A stretch of DNA of 64,000 nucleotides from Hippophae tibetana. Its lineage: Eukaryota > Streptophyta > Magnoliopsida > Rosales > Elaeagnaceae. Position numbers and translations under genes: made by a program. Numbering within the stretch: position 1 is the stretch's first letter; each line of letters opens with the position of its first letter. The notes under the pieces are model-generated. The model was given only the letters and a program-made list of their open reading frames with translations, was not told the DNA's origin and ran no database searches. Where the stretch lies: positions 78,227,840 through 78,291,839 of the forward strand of contig CM072812.1 in assembly GCA_037013495.1 (NCBI GenBank). Reading direction: 5' to 3'. Of the stretch, positions 23,804-35,700 are shown piece by piece.

Positions 23804-24494
23804 CACTGCTCTTATATTTCTATTAATAGTCTTGTCTTTTCTCGTGTTACTCCACCCTTATAACTTTTGCTGTCACAATAGTCGCTGCAATCACTCACTG
23901 TTGAACCTATGACGTTTTTCAGTCGTTGTCCTTAGGTTCCATACCAACAGTCATCGTTGTTGAGGATTCCCGCACCACACAGACCACTACAATCACCGTC
24001 GTCACCGTACATCTTGCTCCAACCATCATTCTGCAAATACCACTGTGATTGGCTCGACCAGATATACAAAATCGTGGAAGTCTAGCAACCATCAGAGTCC
24101 ACACATTCCCTCACCCGCCACTCAAAATAATTGCACATCTTTTTCACGTGCTGCCACTGAAACCAAACGTCATCGTGCATCTTACTCCGACAACCTTTCT
24201 GTAGATACCACTATGATCGGCTCGACCAGATCTACACAACCATGGAAGTCTCATAATCATAGGATTCTGTACACTCTCACACCCACCACCAACATAAATC
24301 GAGTGTTAGATTCACGCGCCTCACACGTCGCACTCTAGTTTGATGATGTCATTAGTGACACATCTGATTGACATCATCATCGCCTTCTACTGATGTCAGT
24401 GTGACCCTAATATTGACTGTCGTTATCAACATTAACCATTGAGTTTATCGCATACACCTCATTTTTGCAGTCTGTTTTTGCATATTATGTTTCT

Positions 24495-25360
24495 AAATGG
24501 ATAAAAATGATATTTTTCTTCCTTATCCCATCAATACTATATTGGAGGGGACCAAGAATTATTTATCATGGTCTCAAGCTATGCGTAGTTTTCTTAAGGG
24601 TTGCATACTCTAACATTACTGTACTGGTGCAATTATCATCTTGTCAAAGGAGCATGTGAAAAAGATACTACCTTCTTTGGTCGCATGATTGAATGGGATA
24701 GTCACAACCGCATGATCCTCATATGGATTCGGAATACTTTCATTCCTTCCATCTCCAATCTATTGGGTAGCTTTGATGATGCCAAATCAACATGGGATAT
24801 GTTGGTCAAAAGGTACTATACTACTCACGAATCCATGAAATATCAATTAGTAGTTGAATTGCATCAACTTTGACAGGAACTAGAGTAATCCATCAATGAC
24901 TACTATGATCAGCTTTGCTTCCTTTGGGACCAAATTGACCTTTGTGATCCAATTTGGGCATGCTCAATGGATGCTCAGCAATATGCAACAATTAGGAATG
25001 AATTTTGTCTCTATGAGTTCCTGATGTCACTACAAGGACTTTGAGCCCATCCGAGGTCAGGTTCTTAATCGCAGTCTTCATCCCTCTCTTGATACTATTG
25101 TAAACGAGTTAGTTAGAGAAGAAGCTCAACTTGCAATCCTTCAAGCCCAAAATAAGTTCAATGTTTTGGATATTACTCTTTCTGGTCTTGCCAATGAGCA
25201 ACCTCAGTAATCAGATGATTCCTATAGCTCTAACAATCGTTGCAGGCAGAGCAACAAAAGGTTCTACAATTATTGCAAGCATTATGGCCACACCATTGAG
25301 ACTTGTTACCATCGCAACAAATCTACTGTTGTTGTTGCTAATACTGAGCCTATTCCGTTG
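24495..25360 (+). pseudogene. Copia gag remnant
   Basis: Broken frames contain a start-like region near 24499 (a gag opening before KNYLSWSQAMRSFLKG), then SNLLGSFDDAKSTWDMLVKRY and YDQLCFLWDQIDLCDP. A decayed zinc knuckle near 25260-25325 reads YNYCKHYGHTIETCY, where the first Cys has become Tyr. Several stops and shifts interrupt it, so no functional nucleocapsid is expected. Confidence 0.75.
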
Positions 25361-25379
25361 ATGCCTTCCAGTTCAATAG

Positions 25380-25814
25380 AGTCCCAGTCTTCTGGATCCA
25401 CTATCAACCTTCTCCTTGGTTCTTCTTTGATTTATTGGAGAAGTAAGAAACAAACTTTCGTGGCCCGCTCTAGTACTGAAGTAGAATATCGTGCTCTTAC
25501 TGATATCACATCTGAGCTCCTTTGGTTACGATGGCTTCTTAAGGATTTGGGTATATCTACATCCTCTACTACTCCCTTTTTATTGTGACAATCAAAGTGT
25601 CATTCATATTGCTCACAATGATGTCTTCCATGAACGGACAAAACACATCAAGATTGATTGTCACTTTATTCGCTCTCATCTTATCCATGGTGCTCTTAAG
25701 ATTTTCCATGTATCCTCCAACGATCAACTTACAGATATCTTCACTAAGACACTTTCTAATGGACACACTCATAATTTGGTTGACAATCTCAAGCTGGTCT
25801 CACATCCACCTTGA
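25380..25814 (+). pseudogene. Copia RNase H C-terminal remnant
   Basis: The frame includes SLIYWRSKKQTFVARSSTE and [13 protein letters not shown], then after a frameshift near 25588 [20 protein letters not shown] and [11 protein letters not shown]. This is the normal end of copia pol before the polypurine tract (GAGTTTGAGGGGA near 25813). The upstream pol domains are deleted. Confidence 0.85.
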
Positions 25815-25827
25815 GTTTGAGGGGAAC

Positions 25828-25975
25828 TGTTAATGTATATATGTTAATGTATATATCTACTAATATATATCTAGTTACTTTAGAAATATCTATTTTATTT
25901 GTAACTCCTATATAAAAGCATCATGTATATTACTTTAAAAACAGAATAAAATACAATCATTAAGTATTTCTAACA
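25828..25975 (+). repeat. 3' LTR of the short copia element
   Basis: The 148-bp repeat of 23635-23791 is followed by the duplicated target GGTAT. Several base changes and a small length difference separate the two LTRs, so the insertion is much older than the element at 1158. Confidence 0.9.
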
Positions 25976-26305
25976 GGTATAAAATGTGCATTTTTTTCCT
26001 TTAAAGATTTTTTTGAACTAAAGTACTTAGTTGAAAGTTACGAACTAAAACGTTTCTTTTGTAAAATCTATTTGACTCTGTCCATGCTAGTTTTAATTAA
26101 CAAGTTTTATGTGTTTGTATATACTTGTGTTAAAAATTGCTAGAAAATCTCTTTTCCTGTTATCTACTGCAAAGGTCACTAGTTTGGTAAATAATGTTGA
26201 TGGGTTTATTAATGGAAATCATAATTGATGCTCTATATGTTATAAGTTTTCTTAGCATCATTAGCTTCCATTATCTAAATTGTTCCTAGTTGATTTTTTC
26301 TGTAG

Positions 26306-26650
26306 GAAGGTGAGGAAGATTGTGAACATGGACAAGCACATTGCTCTAGCATGTACTGTGCTTAAATTAGATGCTCGGGTTCTTATAAACAAAACAAGGA
26401 TTGAATGTTAAATCCATAGGCTCACTATTGAGGATTCTGTAACTCTTATGTAACCTGCCACATTGCTGGACTTCAAAAAAAGTATACACAAAGTGGTGGA
26501 GTTAGACTATTTGGTCTTTCAACTTTGATTATTGGCTTTAATCTATAACATGGGTGCTCTAGCACTCTATGAGAGAGATCCTTTGGGACATTCTCAAAGT
26601 TGAAGCTGATTGCAACTAAGAGAAACTCTAATTCTATAAGGGAGTTTTCC
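26306..26650 (+). pseudogene. PAD1-like proteasome alpha-7, decayed exon 2 and beyond
   Basis: After a TAG acceptor the frame reads VRKIVNMDKHIALAC then LDARVLINKTRIEC, followed by TAA at a position where Gln is expected. Further pieces in shifting frames are [29 protein letters not shown] and NSNSIREF. These follow the middle of proteasome alpha-7 in order. At least three stops and frameshifts make it non-functional. It continues the gene begun at 22517-23000; the intron between them holds the copia element at 23635-25975. Confidence 0.82.
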
Positions 26651-27579
26651 TTTTGTTTTAGGTTGGTTAGTTCAAATAAGTTCAAAAAATATTAAAATTG
26701 ATATTGTTTGTTTGGTTGTCGGCTTTTAAAAACACAAAACCTACACAACCAAACTAATATACACTTAATATCCACTGATTTTTTAATATTTTAATATTAT
26801 TGTTTATAGTTTATATTATCAAACCTAAACCTAATAGATTGTCTCTATGTCTTTTTGAGATTTTACTCTACCCTTCATATGCCTTATCTCCAAGTCCAAG
26901 GCATACTCGCTCAAGCTTTGCCACCCAACCATAACAAGGTAGCAACGTCTTCTAGCCACAACAAGCCAACAATACCATCCAGTCACCGCAAGCCAACAAT
27001 GTTGTTCAACCACATCCATCCAGTAACATATTCTTAGTTCCTCCAATTAACAGTCTTCCTTTTTCCTACATGCTTCAAATAGGTATTGTTTCGTTAGTTC
27101 AATAAAATGATTAATATATATAATGAAATGATATACATGATTTTTGGTAAAAGGTGAAGCCTACTTCTTTGCCCTAGATTTTTGCATTTATCTTTGCATC
27201 TTTCATTAAAGAACTAATAATAGTTTTTAGTTTTACTATTTTTCTACAAAAGAAGAGTACTAATAATAGGTTTGTACATGAGAAAAGAATTTTGCATTTA
27301 GGTTATGTTTGGTTTAAAATTGAAATGAATGAAATTATGAATGAAATTAATTGTATAAATAAAATTGAGAATAAAATGAATTCTATTAATTTGTATTTAG
27401 GTTATGTTTTCTCTTGATTATATATGCTAAACTAAATATTGCAATAGTAATCATTTCTTTAATTATGCATGTTAAACCAAATACAATAATAATAATCTTA
27501 TTTCATTTTCATTCAATTACATTACCATTAATATTACTATTATCTAACTTTTTATTATGTTAATATAATAGAAACTACC
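26651..27579. other. Gene-free AT-rich stretch
   Basis: A patch richer in C and G near 26880-27030 carries the repeated words CAACAAGCCAACAAT and CGCAAGCCAACAAT but is too short to assign. The remainder is AT-rich with no recognisable gene. Confidence 0.5.
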
Positions 27580-28600
27580 AATGCAAGTGAAGATGTTATT
27601 GGCATTGATTATGCATCTTCACCACCACGTGATGATCGAGATGAAGTTTCAATAATGCTAGTTTGAGTATGTGTTGCTACTATTGCCAAAAAAGAGAACG
27701 AAAACTCAAACAATGATCACTAATGCTTCCAAAACTATTTGGCATCAACGATTGAAGATAAAAGAACATATGATTTAAATTTTTTTACCATTGTTACTAA
27801 TTTACCTTGTGATCTTCCTAAGGTTGCATGTAATTATTGCAAAAGGTAATGTAGTTCTCATCTTAAAAGAAATGGAACTTCTAGTCTTTGGAAACTTATG
27901 TGAACACAATGCCTAAAATACCCATATAGGATTGACTTGAAGAAATAAAAATTACTTAATTTTAAGAATACATCAGATATTGGATGCAATCTAGAGGCAT
28001 GTATTTTGATAACAAAGCACTAAGACAAGTTTTGATTGAGATTATCATACTTAACGAGATTTCATTGAAATTTGTAGAAACAAGACATTTTAGGAAATTA
28101 ATCAAAGTTATATGCTAACTATTGAACCTTCCCTCTTGAAGGAATATTACAAAAAAATGCTATGTAATACTATTTGGACTAGAAAAGGAGTTTGAAATTG
28201 CAAATCAAAATAAATATACAAAGGGTTTTTCTTATGATTGATTGTTAGACTTCTTTCAAAACAACTATGACATAATGATCACCTCCCATTATATTGATAA
28301 TAATCGAAAATTATAAAAGTGAATTATTTCTTTTGCCCAATTGCCTAGCGACAAAGGGTAGGCAATTGGGAAGATATTATATTCATGTATAAGAGAGTAG
28401 GGGAATGATAGCATTTTCACAATAACAATGGACAATGTTATTTTTAATGGAGTTGTCGTTAATTACTTGAAGACTAAGTCTAAGTCTAGGAATGGGAGAT
28501 GTTAGAGGGTGAATATGTATATATGAGATACACATCTTGAAATTGGTTGTCATTAATGGTATGGAAGAAGTGGATTGATCAATCAAAGCTTTACGTAATA
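27580..28600 (+). pseudogene. hAT-superfamily transposase relic
   Basis: Pieces in several frames follow the order of a BED-finger hAT transposase: KVACNYCKR then RNGTSSLWK near 27822-27898 (BED zinc finger), VLIEIIILNEISLKFVETR near 28032-28085, SHYIDNNRKL near 28285-28312, and FTITMDNV near 28416-28440. Stop codons interrupt every section. Terminal inverted repeats and an 8-bp target duplication were not found by eye. It is inactive; class II DNA transposon origin is inferred from motif order. Confidence 0.7.
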
Positions 28601-30190
28601 TTTGTTATGTTATATCATCTCCCTTACATCTTTAAAAAATTAAAGATCGCATGAAGATTAAGGGCCTTGAAAGTAAGGGATTAGGAATAGGGGTAAGAAA
28701 TTTCAAAAGTTATATATTATTTTATCTTCAATATTGGTGCCACATTAGTTAAACTAGCATTAACTTGAACTTCATATTGATCATCACATGGTGGTAAAGA
28801 TGCATCATTACAGGCAATAACATTGTTCACTTGTATTGATAGTTTTCATAAAAAGATTGATAATGGATATTGATCATTTCATTATCTATATTAATATTTT
28901 CATTGAATTAATGAAACAATGCTTGTTTGAAGCATATAGGAAGACAATGTTGGAGGAACGAAGGATGCATTGCTACCTTCTTGTGGCTAGACGACATTGA
29001 TGTCTATTGGTTAAACAACGAGAATAATGGTTGGACGGTGAAGCTTTTGCGAGCATGATTTGGACTTGGAGAGGAGTCGTATAAGGAATGGAGTGAACTT
29101 TGAGAGAGAGTAGAGATAAGACACTTTATTAGATTTAGATATTATAGATAATATTAAAGTGTAGGTTGATTGGGGTGTGTAAGTTTTCTGGTTTAAAAAT
29201 AACATTGTTTGTTTTATTTATTTATTGACATATTGGGACCAATCTACGATAAAAAAAATTATAGGTTTGATTTGGCTTTTGATTGGTTCGGTTGGGTAAT
29301 TTTTCAATAAAAAATAACACATCTTTATGTGATGTCTTAGAAATCTTGAATGTTGCTTCTAAATATGCTTTTAGTAAGTAGATTTTAAAATATATTTTTG
29401 TTAAAAATAACAAATTTGTACGACCTATATATACAATGGAATTGGATCTTTCATTTCATAAATATTTTACGAGAAGATGACATTAAATGTAGTATACTTA
29501 TTTTAAAAGTAACACTTAAGTTTTATACTTATTTTTTTAATGATATAATTTTATTATTATAAAAAGTGATTAAACAATGATAAATCAATATTTTGGATAT
29601 TTTATTTTTTTAATTATTTTATTTACAGTTTATATATAATATGATTTTAAATTTTAAAAATTAAATAAATAAATAATATATTTATATTTGTACGGTCATT
29701 TTTTTATAATAGAATTAAACTGGTATAAAATTTAAGTATTATTTTTATTATTAGTAAAAGATAATGAATGTATTATTTTTGTAATAGGAGAAATTCGTAA
29801 AGAAAATTTTATTTTAGTACCGATAGAGACTGACTCCGTGAAGAGCAGGATGGAGATGTAGATTACCTTTTTCGTCATGTTAATTCTCCGACCATCATTT
29901 TCTTATATTTCGTTTAAAAAATATTATATATTTATATAAATTTATAATTAAATTAAATTATTTTTATAATTAAATTAATACTTTTAATTATAAAAATACA
30001 ATATAATATTTTATAAAATAATAATTATTTAATTATCGTTAAAATAATAAAATAATTAATTTAAATATAATAATTAGTTTAATTTAAAATTTAAATAGTT
30101 GATGGAATAACCTCTTGCTCTCGTCCCGTCCCGTTTACAATCCCTAACTCCAGCGTTGCAAGCTTCGTGCGGAGGAGTTTATGATAGGGT
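28601..30190. other. Gene-free AT-rich stretch
   Basis: No coding frame beyond short chance ORFs is seen. The last 400 bases before 30190 are almost pure AT, with a small GC-richer patch near 29820-29890. Nothing else is recognised. Confidence 0.5.
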
Positions 30191-30194
30191 TGGT

Positions 30195-30764
30195 ATTTAT
30201 TGGCCAAAGGATTGAGGTGGAGTGTTGGAAATGGAGAGTTAGTAAGGGTCTACTATGATCCATGGCTGCCCACTATCACTGGTAATTTCATGGTTCGTTC
30301 TGCTCGCCAACTGGAGGAGGAAATTAAAGTTTATGATTTAATTACGGCAAATGGATTGTGGAATTTTGATTTAATTCTTAGCCCTTTTGATGATGAGGAA
30401 GTTAAAATAATTTTGCAGCTCCCGCTTGCACCTCATGGACGAAATAATAAAATGGTCTGGTAACGACTTGCTTCGGAACTGCAGTGGTTGGAATTTGGGG
30501 GTATGAGTGCATCAAATGTTATACCAGACTTGGAGAAGATTGTGGCGGCTTAATGTGTTAGGAAAGGTAAAGCAACTTTATGGAAGCTCGATGTGATGTT
30601 TAATCTAGTTATTGTTGCTCATAATTTAATTAAATATGAAATATCAGCTCCGAATTATATAATTTGGATGAAAACTTAGCCAGATTGGTTTAGTCTAATT
30701 TTAGTTAAAAATATAGCAGTTTGATTTTAATATCAATAAATCCTTCCTTCTCAAAAAAAAAAAC
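30195..30764 (+). mobile_element. 5'-truncated LINE (non-LTR retrotransposon) with poly(A) end
   Basis: An 87-codon stretch (GLRWSVGNGELVRVYYDPWL and EEVKIILQLPLAP) matches the C-terminal region of plant L1-type LINE ORF2, just before the zinc-binding motif. After stops, a 3' UTR-like sequence ends in an A-run at about 30753-30764. Severe 5' truncation with a poly(A) tail is the usual LINE insertion form. Target-site duplications were not identified. Confidence 0.75.
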
Positions 30765-30999
30765 AAGAAAAAAATTACCATATAACTTTAGGTGTTTGAT
30801 TTTTTTTCTTTTTATAATTACATAAAGTGATATTCTAATATAATCTGATTAGAGAGATTAAGAGAAAACTGATAAAAATTGAAATATCCCTCTATATGAT
30901 CAATTAGAACCTAAAAATCTAAAGCATCCACAATCTTATTACAATTTTTTGGATCCAACCCAAGCAAATGCAAAAAAAAAAGTCTTCATCCAAAAGTTG

Positions 31000-32340
31000 T
31001 TTTGCTTGTTAAGAGATTTGATCATCCATTCCAATGGTATAGTTGATGATGTTAATACTATCTCCTTCAACTATCACATTCTTGAAGCCGGCATTGGGCA
31101 ATCTTATTGCCAAAGATAAGGCTCTTGTTTTTGTAATTTGAACAGAAATGAACTTCAAAGTATTTTGCCCCAAACTCTAACCATTTCTCCATGAATATTT
31201 CTAGCAATTTCCAATTTCAGAAATACGATTTTTTCAGCTGGCATCCACATTTAATTTGATAGTTTGAACAGAAGGTTTTATTCAATGTGTATCTCTTAAG
31301 AAAATAGACTCTGAAGAACCTGTAATCTAATAGGGCATTTTAATTTTGATGCAGATGATCATTGAAAAACTTTGCCATCCATCTTAAAGTACCAATGAAA
31401 TTGGGTTGTATTCTATGAAAAATAGCATGATTTCTTATCCTCCAAATACCTAACATTGCTAATGTTACAGTCAAAGTAAATTCTTTTTTATTCTTTTTCT
31501 ATGTTAACATTGAGTTAGGAGGATCCAAGATAATTTTCATGTAAGTGAAAAAGCTATTATCTCCAAAGCATATGAAAAACTAGACAAAGCTACATTAAAT
31601 GTTGAATAGTTTCAGTTTCTTGTTGACATAACAAACACCAGTCAGGTATTTCAGGCTTGAACCTTTTCAATTTGACCCTAAATGATAAAGCGTTAACCAA
31701 AATTTTCGAAAGGAAAACACTGTGTTTTATGAATTTTGCTTTTCCATAGATGTTTCTATAAAGGATCTTCTTCCAATTTCACTTCAGTCATTATGCTTAG
31801 TTTATAAGACTTAACTGAAATACAACCCCACTCTTTAAAAGTCCTAATGAGCTTATTATTCAAAGCTGGATTTGGACTTTTAAGTCTACTAATTGCAGAT
31901 CCAGTGTTTCTACTTCCCAAATCCATCCACCTTCCAATGAAGTAAGTTCTTTTACTACATAGTATCCTGAGATTGTAGAAAGGTCCAAGATACAGTTTGG
32001 TATATGTCCTCTAATGAAAGGAACCAATGATCTTTCCAAATATTAATAGAATCACCATTTCCAATCATATAACAACATATTTTTTTCAGTAAAGGGATAA
32101 TTTTACAAATGTCTTTCCAGATATAAGAATCTCCCTGCCTTGTTGTACTATCCAATAATTTTGTTATAGTACAGTATTTGCTTAGTAACATTTTAACCCA
32201 TACTTTATCAACATTTGAAGCCAGGTTTCATCCTAATTTAATAAAAAGAGTTGTATTTAAATGCTTAGCATGTCTAAAACCCAAGCTTCCTAATTTTTTT
32301 GGTTTATAAATCTCATTCCATTTTCATTTAATGATTGTTA
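31000..32340 (-). mobile_element. LINE ORF2 3' portion (antisense), decayed
   Basis: Reading right to left: KLGSLGFRHAKHLN near 32290, MIGNGDSINIWKDHW near 32030-32080, a zinc-binding region (PEIPDWCLLCQQETETIQHL) near 31610-31655, and an RNase H piece TRALSLAIRLPNAGFKNVIV near 31100. This is the C-terminal half of a plant L1-type LINE with RNase H. Frameshifts and stops occur. It belongs to a different family from the plus-strand fragment at 30195, and the two 3' ends face each other. Confidence 0.72.
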
Positions 32341-32787
32341 TCTTGTTTTAAAAAAATCCTATAAATAAGAGCATGGGTATTGTATTTTAATTACATGAAT
32401 TGATTATCATTTTCTTCCAATTTATAGTTTCAAATTCCTAACCCTAATTCTTTTCTTCTAGTATTACATTCTTTTCTGTTCTTATTATCCCTATCTGTCT
32501 ATTCTTGTTGTGTTGGCACATAATAATTTTAGAAATTGTAGCATGATCAAATCAAAACATTAAAACCTTTTAATTAATTAGAACTTGAATTACTCACACT
32601 TGACAAAGAAATTGAAAAAAAAAATTACCTATTTATTTCTCATAAAAAACTATCCAAATATGATATAAACTTAAGCTTCAAGACCTGAAGAATTCCTTCT
32701 ACTTAGAAAATCTGCACAAGCTTGCTAATACTCTATTTCCTACAGTTGCACATAAAAAAAATGCAGTGAAAAAACTCCTCTAGGTGT

Positions 32788-35700
32788 CTAATTTTTAGAA
32801 CCACATTGGACTTGAACTGCCAGGGCTTTAGAGACTTGCGAACAAATATCATTGTCTTTGGAGAAAATCTTATGCTTCATTGGCACCACACATCTTGTCT
32901 TTCCCAAGCACAGCTGTTTAAGTAACAATAAACCAATTAATTAAATTTCACTAAGATATTGCATTAAGAAAAGGTAACAACCATATGATTTTTTTTACAA
33001 GAAAAACAACTAATAAGATTTTACAGTTTGGGCCATAAATTGTGCATTTTTTGAAGGTTAGGACAAAAATTTCCCAAAATCACACACGTAGCATATACAA
33101 GTAACATAACTCAGAGTTTGGCCTTAAAAAGTATGTATAGGTTGCACATAATCAAGGGGTCTTACCTTGTGATTTTGGGACACACGATGTACAACTAACT
33201 AACATGATATTTTGGAATCAATTCTATTATATACAATCATTACATACTATTAGTAGGACCTTAATAGTTATGTACATGACTTATGAAAAGCCAGCATATA
33301 CATAGCAAAACCTTACAAATTTTGGACACATTATGTACAACTAACTAACATGATATTTTGGGATCAATTCTATTATATACAACTAATACATGCTAGTATG
33401 ATGCTTGAATATGATAACTCTTGTATGACCTTAATAATTATGTACATAACTCATGAAAAACTATCATATACATAACAAAACCTTGGGATTTTGGGTCAAC
33501 TTTCAGTGTTAGGGCTTCTAATCTATGACTACTTTTATATGTACGTTATATATACTGGTATAGTTACAAGAGGGAGAAAAAGAAAGAAACCTTTTCAATA
33601 ACCGAGTGACTATTAGGAATTGTACAATTTCCTTCACTGTAACTTCCACATTCACCCAATGGATTGCCATAGCTTGCAAACTCAATACTGACAATCTCTT
33701 TTTTATCTGGGCATGTTAAATAGGCGCTTGGTCTAGGATTAATATTCCAAACTTTGTTTCTTATCACAGTACCATTCTCTCTCTTCCATGCCTTAACATG
33801 TGGTGGATGGATCTCAGTAATGAAGCTGCATATTGTATCCCTATTGGCAGTTAAAATCTGAATACCATGTGGATTTCCTCCCATTTCCTCTAATAAAACT
33901 AGAAGATTATCTTTTGGCTTCAAGAAGGCTCTTGGTATGTGATATCTAGCAAGAAACAAAGATATTGGTTGAAACATCAGTTAAGTTAGCACATAGGTAA
34001 GCAACTAATGTTGGGTGAGGGGCACCAATAGTCATCTTCTTTTGTTACATTTAGGGTTTGTTGGCTTTTACTTGTGTGAAAAGTGATTTTAGATAGAAGC
34101 AGTTTCAGGGAAGAAAAAAAGTGATTCGGGAAGAACCACATTGCACAAAATGTGCTTTCTAAGCCTTGAAGGCGCTTCTGACAAATTTTTTTCCCGTTTA
34201 GTGTTGAAACTTTTTTTTTTTTTTTGCATTCATAAGCACTTTTACAAGATCCCAAAAGCAAAAATAATCAATCCCTTAGTCTTATCAGCATGTGGACTTT
34301 TAGTCATGTATATCCGTAAAAATGTGTAAAGCAAGTGTTTTAAGACATCACTAAAGAGCACATTTTACACAACTAAAGAACATATGTTGAGGAGTACCAT
34401 ATGGATTCGTTCATGTATAGAACCACTGGTGCCCTTTACGTGATTTGCGATAGAAAATTATCGTACATCCAAAACTTACATAGATTGAGAGGGCTTTCCT
34501 GAAGGGGAAAGAAAAGATACCCAATAACGACCAATACTTTTACCATTGACCCAAGCCATTCCTTTGGACATTGTTTCTAGGTCTATGGCAATTGGATCAT
34601 TTCCATCAGGAGCATCAAAATAAGCCTGTAATGAAAGTAGTATTAAAGCATTGCACAAGTACACTATTGTGACAAAAATTGAGATTGAATTAGGAGAAAA
34701 GTAAAGAAGCAATTGTTCAAGTGAGCACCTTGTACCAAGTAGGAACAAAGGGTCCAGTTTGTCCCTTAGCTTGTGACCATTGTACTCTTCGAGAACCTCC
34801 TGAAGTGAAGATTTGGAGTTTTTCACCATTTAAGCCTACCTGCAGATCAATAACCATTGGGATTAAACATTAATCTAGAGCAACCTTAGAGGCATCTATG
34901 AATTAGAAACCTTGATGAATATTATATGAGCAATGCTAAATACACTCCTCTGTGACATGTGACATTTCTTTTTTCTTTTGAAAAATACAAACCAGGTATC
35001 GACCAGAAAAAATATATATACATAACGTAAGCAGTCCCCTTATTATTTTGGAAACTTTGATAAATATTATATGAGCAATGCTAAATTCACTTCTCTCTTG
35101 TACACTCTTTTTATTAGAATTGTCAATGGGGAAACGGGACTAGGAAATATTTTATCCAAAATTGAAACCGAAATATTACATTATATTTAAAACTGAAGTC
35201 AAAATGTTATATTATATCTGAAACCGAAACTGAAATATTCTATTATATCTTAAACCGAAATCGGTGGATATAAATTTGAGGAATTATCATAGCTTTAATA
35301 TCAAAATGATTCGAAAACATTAAATTTAACAAAAATAATCTTTACAAATTAAAAATAATAATATGTTATCTTAATACATTTGGTTTAATTTTTCTTTATA
35401 AATATTGAACTATAAGTATTTTTATCTTTACATATATATATATATATATATATAATATAATATTAAATAAAATATTAATTTATAATTTTGGGTATTGGGG
35501 TTGGATTACCCACCCTCGAAACAGAACCCAAACCCAAAATTTTAAATAAAGTAAAACCAATCTAAAATATATTATCCAAATCAAACTCGTTCAGTAATTA
35601 CGTACGATTATCCATACTCGTGGAAAATTTTGATATCTCTACTTTTTATTCTAAGATGATGTATCATTTCTTTCTAATACTAAACTTTTCTATTCTTTTG

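Larger units (their letters stand above)
23635..25975 (+). mobile_element. Short-LTR, internally deleted Ty1/copia element inside the PAD1 pseudogene intron
   Basis: Terminal repeats of 157 and 148 bp (TGTTAATG...CTAACA) flank a 2-kb interior. A perfect target-site duplication GGTAT lies at 23630-23634 and 25976-25980. The primer site TGGTATCAGAGT follows the 5' LTR directly. Only gag and the end of RNase H remain; protease, integrase and most of RT are missing. Stops and frameshifts are frequent. RNase H wording ([20 protein letters not shown]) suggests the Ale/Retrofit lineage. It lies between PAD1-like exons 1 and 2 in the same orientation. Confidence 0.93.

Noticed and set aside
34476..34829. 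117-codon minus-strand ORF read as a separate protein
   Set aside because: It is made by reading through an intron out of frame from exon 16 into exon 17 of the beta-galactosidase gene.
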